From an uncultured Lachnospiraceae bacterium (lineage in GTDB: Bacteria; Bacillota; Clostridia; Lachnospirales; Lachnospiraceae), in the NCBI GenBank assembly GCA_902779395.1, contig CACZBK010000018.1, positions 1 through 60,491 on the forward strand: 60,491 nt of DNA, in the 5' to 3' direction. The first letter of the stretch is position 1; the number at the start of each line of letters is the position of its first letter. The position numbers and the translations under genes were made by a program. A model generated the notes under the pieces. That model ran no database searches. It saw only the letters and a list, made by a program, of their open reading frames with translations, and was not told where the DNA came from. Positions 54,545 through 60,491 of the stretch are shown piece after piece.

Positions 54545-54620
54545 TAATGATGCAATTAATATTGACAATGAGTATAATGAGTGTTATTATTTAAATGCAT
54601 CATTATACCCACTCATGAGT
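54545..54620. promoter_or_regulatory. Operator-like repeats around the Fic-hsd promoter
   Basis: TAATGATGCA (54545-54554) is an exact inverted repeat of TGCATCATTA (54596-54605), enclosing the promoter. ATGAGT occurs twice in the -35/-10 spacer (54568-54573 and 54577-54582), and a palindrome ACTCATGAGT follows (54611-54620). This is a dense set of likely regulator sites, perhaps for the wHTH tail of Fic or an unseen regulator. Confidence 0.6.
54562..54590 (+). promoter_or_regulatory. Strong promoter of the Fic-hsdM-hsdS operon
   Basis: A perfect TTGACA (54562-54567) and TATTAT (54585-54590) are 17 bases apart. The start would be near 54597, about 50 bases before the Fic ATG. Confidence 0.85.
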
Positions 54621-54648
54621 GAATTGATGTTTGAATGAGGATATTGAA

Positions 54649-55707
54649 ATGAGAAATTTTGATTACAGTAAAAAATGGGAAAAACTACTGACACCGGAAA
54701 TAGTGGCGCTGCTTACGCAGATCCATGAGTATAAAGGTGAGCAGTCACTTTTTATAGAAGCGAAGGCAGATTCACTGACGCAACTTGTTGAGATTGCGAA
54801 GATTCAGAGTACCGAAGCATCCAACAAGATTGAAGGTATCTATACTTCCGATGCGAGACTGAAAGCACTTGTTAAAGATAAGACTACGCCTAAGACGAGA
54901 AGCGAGCGAGAGATTGCCGGATACAGGGATGTACTTAATACGATCCATGAGAGTCATGATTACATCTCGATAAGACCCAATATGATCCTTCAGCTTCACA
55001 GAGATTTATATAAATTTGAAGGTTATGATATCGGAGGAAAGTATAAAGCAGCGGATAATATCATTGAGGAAGAGGACGAACAGGGCAACAAGTTTGTAAG
55101 ATTCAGACCGGTTCCTGCATGGGAAACGCCTGAGTCAATCGAGAGTCTTTGCAATGAGTTTGATAAAGCTCTCGGAACCGGAACAATAGATCCGCTTCTT
55201 CTGATACCAATGTTTATACTGGATTTTTTATGCGTCCATCCGTTTAATGACGGCAACGGAAGAATGAGCAGACTGCTTACATTGCTGATGCTGTACAGGG
55301 CCGGATACATCGTAGGAAAGTACATCAGTATTGAGAATCTGATTGAAAAGACTAAAACATCATATTATGAGTGCCTGCAGGAAAGCTCTCTTAACTGGCA
55401 TGAGGAAGAGAATAATTATGTTCCGTTTGTACAGTATATGCTTGGTGTTGTAGTGGCCGCATACAGAGATTTCTCTGACAGAGTAGAGACTTTGGTTACC
55501 AGCGGCCTTTCAAAACCGGAGCGCGTGGCTGAATTGATAAAAAATACTTACGGCGAGATCACAAAGTCGCAGATTATGGAGAAATGCCCTGACATAAGCC
55601 GCATAACTGTTGAGAGGGCACTGTCAGAACTTCTGTCATCGGAAAGCATAATAAAGATTGGTGGCGGCAGATATACAAAATACGTTTGGAACAGAGATAA
55701 GGAATAA
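54649..55707 (+). CDS. Fic-domain protein with inhibitory helix and C-terminal winged helix
   Basis: This 352-residue protein is predicted to AMPylate or otherwise nucleotide-modify proteins. The complete Fic motif HPFNDGNGR starts at His197. The N-terminal inhibitory motif S-N-K-I-E-G (Ser58, Glu62, Gly63) would hold the enzyme off. The C-terminal 90 residues (SKPERVAELIKNTYGEITKSQIMEKCPDISRITVERALSELL) look like a winged-helix DNA-binding domain, so it may regulate its own promoter. The ATG at 54649 has TGAGG 8 bases upstream; the earlier TTG lacks a site. It is followed by hsdM after 12 bases. Confidence 0.92.
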   Translation: MRNFDYSKKWEKLLTPEIVALLTQIHEYKGEQSLFIEAKADSLTQLVEIAKIQSTEASNKIEGIYTSDARLKALVKDKTTPKTRSEREIAGYRDVLNTIHESHDYISIRPNMILQLHRDLYKFEGYDIGGKYKAADNIIEEEDEQGNKFVRFRPVPAWETPESIESLCNEFDKALGTGTIDPLLLIPMFILDFLCVHPFNDGNGRMSRLLTLLMLYRAGYIVGKYISIENLIEKTKTSYYECLQESSLNWHEEENNYVPFVQYMLGVVVAAYRDFSDRVETLVTSGLSKPERVAELIKNTYGEITKSQIMEKCPDISRITVERALSELLSSESIIKIGGGRYTKYVWNRDKE

Positions 55708-55719
55708 AGGAGAACGATA

Positions 55720-57216
55720 ATGACCGGAGAACTTGGTAATAAGATTGATAGTTTGTGGGAAATCTTTTGGAACGGCGGGATCACAAATCCGCTTGATGTT
55801 GTTGAGCAGATGACATACCTCATGTTTATAAAGGATCTGGATGATACAGATAACCTCCGTGCAAAGGAAGCTGCCATGCTTGGGCTTTCTTACAAGAGCA
55901 TATTTGCAGATGAAGTTGAGATCGGAGACCGTAAGGTTGATGGTAATCAGCTTAAGTGGTCTACCTTCCATGATTTCCCGGCACAGAGAATGTACTCAGT
56001 TGTCCAGGAATGGGTATTCCCTTTTATAAAGAATCTTCATGGAGACAAGAACTCTGCCTATAGCAAATACATGGATGATGCAATCTTCAAGGTAAATACA
56101 CCATTGATGCTCTCCAAAATTGTTGATGCTATGGATGAGATTTATTCCATGATGGAAGAATTGCATCAGACAGATATCCGCGGTGATGTATATGAGTACC
56201 TTCTTTCCAAGATCGCTCAGTCCGGTGTTAACGGCCAGTTCAGAACACCGAGACATATCATCCGTATGATGGTAGAGATGATGGATCCGAAGCCTACAGA
56301 CTTTATCTGCGATCCGGCTTGCGGAACTTCAGGATTCCTTGTAATCAGCGGAGACTACTTAAGAGAAAAATACAAGAAGGAAGTACTTCTTGATAAACAG
56401 AACAGAAATCACTTCATGAATGATATGTTCCATGGATATGACATGGACAGAACCATGCTCCGCATTGGCGCCATGAATATGATGACACATGGCGTTGAGA
56501 ATCCTTTTATTGAGTATCGAGACAGTTTATCTGATCAGAACCCGGATAAGGATATGTATACCCTTATTTTGGCGAATCCTCCGTTTAAGGGAAACCTTGA
56601 TGCGGATACTATATCAACAAACCTTCAGAAGGTCTGCAAGACCAAGAAAACAGAGCTTTTATTCCTGGCATTGTTTGTGAGAATGCTTAAGATTGGCGGA
56701 AGATGTGCTTGCATCGTTCCTGACGGAGTACTATTTGGTTCTTCCAACGCTCACAAGGCAATCAGAAAGGAAATCGTAGAAAATCAGCGCCTTGAAGCAG
56801 TAATCTCCATGCCTTCAGGTGTGTTCAAACCTTACGCCGGAGTATCTACTGCAATACTTATCTTTACCAAGACTGGTCATGGCGGAACAGATGATGTGTG
56901 GTTCTATAATATGACCGCTGACGGCTTCAGTCTTGATGATAAGCGTACTGAGATTAAGGATAACGATATTCCTGACATTATCAGCCGTTTCAAGAATCTT
57001 GAGGCTGAAAAGGACAGAAAACGTACGGACAAATCCTTTATGGTTTCCAAGAAGGAAATTGCTGATAACGACTATGATCTTTCTATCAACAAGTACAAGG
57101 AAGTTGAATATGTAGCGGTAGAGTATCCGCCAACATCGGAGATCATGGCTAATATCAGAGAAATTGAGAAGCAGATCAGTAAGGAAATGGATGAGCTTGA
57201 GAAGTTAATAAAATAG
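55720..57216 (+). CDS. hsdM: Type I restriction-modification system, methyltransferase subunit
   Basis: This 498-residue N6-adenine methyltransferase has an HsdM N-terminal helical domain, the SAM-binding CDPACGTSGFLV (motif I) and NPPF catalytic motif in LILANPPFKGNL. Later segments (RCACIVPDGVLFGSSNAHKAIRK) are typical. Complete. GGAGAA precedes the ATG. It pairs with HsdS at 58178 to set DNA methylation. Its base use is less AT-rich than the genes after it. Confidence 0.94.
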   Translation: MTGELGNKIDSLWEIFWNGGITNPLDVVEQMTYLMFIKDLDDTDNLRAKEAAMLGLSYKSIFADEVEIGDRKVDGNQLKWSTFHDFPAQRMYSVVQEWVFPFIKNLHGDKNSAYSKYMDDAIFKVNTPLMLSKIVDAMDEIYSMMEELHQTDIRGDVYEYLLSKIAQSGVNGQFRTPRHIIRMMVEMMDPKPTDFICDPACGTSGFLVISGDYLREKYKKEVLLDKQNRNHFMNDMFHGYDMDRTMLRIGAMNMMTHGVENPFIEYRDSLSDQNPDKDMYTLILANPPFKGNLDADTISTNLQKVCKTKKTELLFLALFVRMLKIGGRCACIVPDGVLFGSSNAHKAIRKEIVENQRLEAVISMPSGVFKPYAGVSTAILIFTKTGHGGTDDVWFYNMTADGFSLDDKRTEIKDNDIPDIISRFKNLEAEKDRKRTDKSFMVSKKEIADNDYDLSINKYKEVEYVAVEYPPTSEIMANIREIEKQISKEMDELEKLIK

Positions 57217-57227
57217 AGGGAGAAAAG

Positions 57228-58154
57228 ATGGCACAAGTTTCCAGAAGAGGCGGATTTTCGGATAGAAATGGTATCAAGAATATTAACATGGAAATCCAGC
57301 TAAAAGATTTTGATAAAAGAACGAGGATTCAACTTCAAAATATGATAAGTAATCTATATGGAGAAGTATATAGTTATGATTTGAATATGTACAATGACGA
57401 TATACAAGAGTATTTAAGATTTGTGTTAAGTGAAATATATTCAGAGCCTATAAATGTTAAGGAGACATATCGGGATAGTGCTGTAATTGATTTGATAAGA
57501 AAGACTATTCTTGAGGCCGATTATGATGATGTTTTGACACTTATCGAAGGAATCGTTCAATATTGGAGTGCTTACCTTAAAGAGATAGGTCATGGTGGTA
57601 TTCATTATGATTCCTTTTATGAGGGGATAACATCTACATCAATTTTTGAAAAGGTGAATCAAGTTTTAAAAAAAGAATTTGTAGGATATAGGTTTGTGAA
57701 TGAAATAATAGTTCCAATCAGTGATGAGAATGAAATAGATGCTATTAGTGAGGCGTTGGACACAAAATATAAACCAGTATATGACCATTTATCAAAAGCA
57801 AATGGGTTATTAGCTGATAGGGATAATCCAGATTATGAAAATTCTATAAAGGAAAGTATAAGTGCAATAGAGGCTATATGCGAAATAATAACTGGAACAA
57901 AAGGCAGAGAGGCTACGTTAGGAAAAATGTTGAAGAAAATAGAGGAGAGAGGCATAGAAATTCACTCAGGCTTAAAATCGGCATTTAATATTCTTTATGG
58001 CTATACTTCTGATGCCAGTGGAATTAGACACGCTGGGGATCTGGGAGGGAAGTCCTCAACTTTCGAAGAAGCTAAGTTTATGTTGGTATCGTGCAGTGCA
58101 TTTATCAATTATTTGACCGCACTATCAGCAAATTATAAAGGAGGGCAAATCTAA
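57228..58154 (+). CDS. AbiJ/HEPN-like protein inside the type I operon
   Basis: This 308-residue protein starts FSDRNGIKNINMEIQ, which resembles the AbiJ N-terminal domain 4 (FS-R-G ... Q). Its C-terminal half has a helical bundle with SGIRHAGD near the end, a candidate HEPN-type RNase motif (R-H), and KESISAIEAICEII upstream. Such proteins cause abortive infection by cutting RNA. It lies between hsdM and hsdS, 11 bases and 23 bases away, on AT-rich DNA. The position recalls PrrC, an anticodon nuclease inside a type I system. RNase activity is inferred, not shown. Confidence 0.7.
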   Translation: MAQVSRRGGFSDRNGIKNINMEIQLKDFDKRTRIQLQNMISNLYGEVYSYDLNMYNDDIQEYLRFVLSEIYSEPINVKETYRDSAVIDLIRKTILEADYDDVLTLIEGIVQYWSAYLKEIGHGGIHYDSFYEGITSTSIFEKVNQVLKKEFVGYRFVNEIIVPISDENEIDAISEALDTKYKPVYDHLSKANGLLADRDNPDYENSIKESISAIEAICEIITGTKGREATLGKMLKKIEERGIEIHSGLKSAFNILYGYTSDASGIRHAGDLGGKSSTFEEAKFMLVSCSAFINYLTALSANYKGGQI

Positions 58155-58177
58155 ATTGAGATTTGTAGGGGTGATAG

Positions 58178-59332
58178 ATGGAATATAAAAAATTAGGTGA
58201 ATTATGTGATGTCGTTTCGGGAGGAACTCCATCAAGGTCTAAGCAAGAGTATTGGAATGGTGATATTCCATGGATTAAAATTGGAAATATTAAATCAAAA
58301 TATGTTTCTGAAGCTGATGAGTTTATTACGGAAGCAGGCTTGTCGGGGTCTTCGGCTAAGATGTTAAAAAAGGGGACTATTTTATATACGATTTTTGCAA
58401 CACTAGGAGAGGCAGGAGTGCTCACTATTGATGCATGTACAAATCAGGCTATTGCTGGAATAACTATAAAAGATGAGTTCGTAATATATAGAGATTATTT
58501 ATTCTATTATTTGAAGTCTAAGAAAAATTACGTAAATGAAGTGGGACGTGGTGTAGCTCAAAATAATATTAACATGTCCATATTACGAGGATTTGAGGTT
58601 CCAATCAGAAAGCTTCATGAACAACAGGAAATAACTAATATACTGGATAAGACATCATCAATTATTGAAGGCAGAAGACAAGAATTAGACAAATTAGATG
58701 AACTCATCAAAGCCCGATTTGTCGAGATGTTTGAAAATGGTAGTGATGAAAATACTTATAGACTTGAAGAAATTGCAGATATAGTTTCAGGAATAACAAA
58801 AGGCAGGAAAACTAAGGAGACCGAATTCAGAGAAGTACCCTACATGGCTGTTTCCAATGTTAAGGACGGATATATCGACTGGACGACAGTAAAAACTATA
58901 TTGGCTACAGAAGATGAAATAAGACAGTACAAATTAATGCCCAATGATGTACTCATGACTGAAGGCGGTGATCCGGACAAGCTAGGAAGAGGTGCTATTA
59001 TTTCTAATCCACCAGAAGATTGTATTCATCAGAATCATATCTTCAGAGTAAGGTTGGATGAAAAAAGAGTTTTGCCACGATATTTTTCAGCTTATTTGCA
59101 GAGCCCGCAAGCAAAGAAGTATTTTCTAAAAGCAGCAAAACAAACAACAGGAATAGCAAGTATAAATATGACTCAGCTACGAGGATTACCAACAATTATT
59201 CCGACAATTGATAGCCAGAGAGAATATGCTGAGTTTTGTAAACAAGTCGACAAATCAAAAGTTGTAGTACAGAAGGCGTTGAATGAAACGCAAACCCTTT
59301 TCGATAGCCTAATGCAGGAATATTTTGGATAG
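58178..59332 (+). CDS. hsdS: Type I restriction-modification system, specificity subunit
   Basis: This 384-residue protein has two target recognition domains. The first starts YKKLGELCDVVSGGTPSR and the second YRLEEIADIVSGITKG. They are joined by the conserved coiled segment QQEITNILDKTSSIIEGRRQ ... DELIKARFVEMFENG. It directs methylation by HsdM to a bipartite site; the site cannot be read from sequence. AT-rich. GGGGTG-type site is upstream. Confidence 0.93.
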   Translation: MEYKKLGELCDVVSGGTPSRSKQEYWNGDIPWIKIGNIKSKYVSEADEFITEAGLSGSSAKMLKKGTILYTIFATLGEAGVLTIDACTNQAIAGITIKDEFVIYRDYLFYYLKSKKNYVNEVGRGVAQNNINMSILRGFEVPIRKLHEQQEITNILDKTSSIIEGRRQELDKLDELIKARFVEMFENGSDENTYRLEEIADIVSGITKGRKTKETEFREVPYMAVSNVKDGYIDWTTVKTILATEDEIRQYKLMPNDVLMTEGGDPDKLGRGAIISNPPEDCIHQNHIFRVRLDEKRVLPRYFSAYLQSPQAKKYFLKAAKQTTGIASINMTQLRGLPTIIPTIDSQREYAEFCKQVDKSKVVVQKALNETQTLFDSLMQEYFG

Positions 59333-59340
59333 GAGAAATC

Positions 59341-59772
59341 ATGAACTGGGATGCAATAACGGGAATAGGAACAATCGGAGCTACTTGTGTCGGAATCATT
59401 GGCATATGGTTAAATTTGTATGAAAAAACAAAGAAGTTGCTAATTAAGGCAGAGTATGCACCTCGATTTGTTATATATGCAACTAATGACTCTATGCGGA
59501 CTGTGATTATAACTAAAATAGTGTTTAGCATTGATACTCATGTCTTTTATGTGGATATCCGTGATGGATTGCAGGAACTCCGTATACAACCAAGCGGAGT
59601 AGATAGAATTACCTTTAATGGAAGCAGTGTAGTACAGTCTTATCATAAGGCTGGAATGGAAAAGTTGTGCAATCCGACTGATAAGATAGGTATTACCATT
59701 CATGATAATTATAAAAGAAAATACAAGATAAGAACTGATTTGACTATAGGGATGTTTGAAAGTGATTTGTAA
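59341..59772 (+). CDS. Small N-anchored membrane protein in the defence island
   Basis: This 143-residue protein has one hydrophobic segment (about 7-25: ITGIGTIGATCVGIIGIWL) and a basic, beta-rich soluble part. No family is recognised. Eight bases separate it from hsdS and AGGAGAAATC precedes the ATG, so it belongs to the same operon. Its role is unknown; small membrane proteins of this shape are common in defence islands. Confidence 0.72.
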   Translation: MNWDAITGIGTIGATCVGIIGIWLNLYEKTKKLLIKAEYAPRFVIYATNDSMRTVIITKIVFSIDTHVFYVDIRDGLQELRIQPSGVDRITFNGSSVVQSYHKAGMEKLCNPTDKIGITIHDNYKRKYKIRTDLTIGMFESDL

Positions 59773-59885
59773 ATGAGGTTTGCTTATGACTATCACAGCA
59801 TAAATGATACTTGGTGATATAAAAAGTTGTTTGAGATGTTACGAAAACTGCACTAAAATGTCACTAAAAAGGCATAAAAACTTCA

Positions 59886-59914
59886 TTGTGTATATTTAGG
59901 TAAGGCTTTATCAT
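59886..59914 (+). promoter_or_regulatory. Promoter of the 64-residue protein
   Basis: TTGTGT (59886-59891) and TATCAT (59909-59914) are 17 bases apart, about 27 bases before the ATG at 59941. The stretch 59773-59885 shows nothing else. Confidence 0.6.
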
Positions 59915-59940
59915 ATTATCAAAAACAAGGAGGGAAGGCC

Positions 59941-60135
59941 ATGAGTGATTATAAGATTTCAGTTGGCATTGTGCCAACGGATGCGTACGAAAAAGCAAAA
60001 AGAGATATGCTAAAGGCAATAGAGTCAATACGATTGCTTGCTCCTGTTCAACAACAAAAGTTGGCAGAAGAATTACTTGGCACTGTCGGCTTTGCAAACT
60101 TTTGTCAATTGCTTGACCGTTATTATAGTCGATGA
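59941..60135 (+). CDS. 64-residue protein of unknown function
   Basis: This small acidic-to-neutral helical protein (YEKAKRDMLKAIESI, and PVQQQKLAEELLGTVGF) has no cysteines near a motif and no membrane segment. A strong AGGAGGG ribosome site and its own promoter support a real gene. It precedes a HipA-like gene by 47 bases and could be an antitoxin-like partner; that is only positional. Confidence 0.65.
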   Translation: MSDYKISVGIVPTDAYEKAKRDMLKAIESIRLLAPVQQQKLAEELLGTVGFANFCQLLDRYYSR

Positions 60136-60182
60136 ATGAAATAAGTGGTCTGATTAATTGGAATGCCAAATAGGAGCTTTTT

Positions 60183-60491
60183 ATGGAATATATTTTAAAA
60201 CTATTTGATATAGAGCTTATTAAATTTAATATTATTGAGAACTTAGCTGATCCGGTGTTGCGGATCACATGGATAAATGAAAAGAAAAAGCATCTACTTC
60301 CTTTGGGAATGGAATTAAGCGACAAAGGCCTTGCCTCTTGGATGAAAAACAGAACTATCCCGAAAAACCGGGCATATGTTAATTCTTTCCTCGCAAAGTG
60401 CGGACTGAACGCCAACAGACCTATGGATGTTATATCGGTTTGCAGAGGTTTATCATTAAATGATTCATACTGGGTAGTAGAAGAAGGATTT
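60183..60491 (+). CDS. HipA-like kinase, N-terminal part (runs off the window)
   Basis: An open frame of 103 codons continues past the window end, so the protein is partial. It begins MEYILKLFDIELIKFN. It contains LLPLGMELSDKGLASWMKNRTIPKNRAYV and ends in the segment GLSLNDSYWVVEEGF, which I recognise from the N-termini of clostridial HipA-like/CtkA-like proteins. The kinase domain would lie beyond the window, so this is a provisional call. No Shine-Dalgarno is evident. Confidence 0.65.
   Translation, partial: MEYILKLFDIELIKFNIIENLADPVLRITWINEKKKHLLPLGMELSDKGLASWMKNRTIPKNRAYVNSFLAKCGLNANRPMDVISVCRGLSLNDSYWVVEEGF

Larger units (their letters stand above)
54221..54648. other. AT-rich intergenic region between guaA and the defence island
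   Basis: 428 bases without a gene. It holds the guaA terminator-like hairpin (54261-54302), two close GGGTAC copies separated by ATCAT near 54336, and the Fic-operon promoter with surrounding repeats. I found no copy of the guaA end that would mark an attachment site, and no integrase. Confidence 0.7.

Noticed and set aside
54221-54648. attR-like direct repeat of the guaA end
   Set aside because: No copy of the final guaA bases was found in the intergenic region; an att site may lie outside the window.

Overview
The window looks like a chromosomal segment of an anaerobic Firmicute of the Clostridia, most likely Lachnospiraceae. Pointers are the strong GGAGG ribosome sites, sigma-A type promoters, the DUF5685 plus J-domain pair, FakA- and DUF1934-type proteins, large secreted Ig-repeat proteins, an AGCS alanine symporter and an IleRS of the second bacterial type. 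This placement is inferred from gene content and not from any search.

Layout. 1-900: the 3' end of a 23S rRNA gene, then tRNA-Asp, -Val, -Tyr, -fMet and -Phe, with a hairpin-rich repeat between the last two. 1019-4744: a large secreted protein. 4823-6758: a candidate novel system, made of a promoter with an operator-like inverted repeat, an unrecognised 160-residue protein, a roughly 145-nt structured segment closed by a 16-bp stem, and a stand-alone reverse transcriptase. 6795-12109: phenylacetate-CoA ligase, ACT protein, sirtuin, two ATP-grasp enzymes and an esterase. 12300-18917: the rpsF-ssb-rpsR operon, then ileS and mnmG. 18990-28315: a VanZ-like protein, an HscC-type Hsp70, Hsp33, a giant J-like/TPR protein and an aconitase-superfamily hydratase. 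28475-36662: alanine symporter, glycogen phosphorylase, GH31 glycosidase, DUF5685, a small J-protein and a membrane protein. 36752-41996: trxA-trxB, ispE, DUF1934, a stand-alone FakA-C-terminal-like protein, a GT2-GtrA fusion and MTA/SAH nucleosidase. 42070-52379: a 1702-residue secreted papain-like protease with Ig-type repeats, a second secreted protein, a degenerate sirtuin, an unknown protein and a SulP transporter. 52598-54220: guaA.

54221-60491: an AT-rich defence island inserted directly downstream of guaA. It has a strong promoter flanked by inverted repeats, then Fic, HsdM, an AbiJ/HEPN-like protein, HsdS, small proteins and the start of a HipA-like kinase that runs off the window. 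No hsdR is present in the part seen.

The two places most worth attention are the RT locus with its stem-closed upstream RNA (5334-6758) and the type I restriction operon carrying embedded Fic and AbiJ-like genes under a promoter surrounded by repeated ATGAGT sites (54545-59332). Other points are a sirtuin paralogue that has lost its NAD-binding Asn and Asp, a J-like domain without HPD next to an HscC-type Hsp70, and shared C-terminal modules between two giant secreted proteins 38 kb apart.
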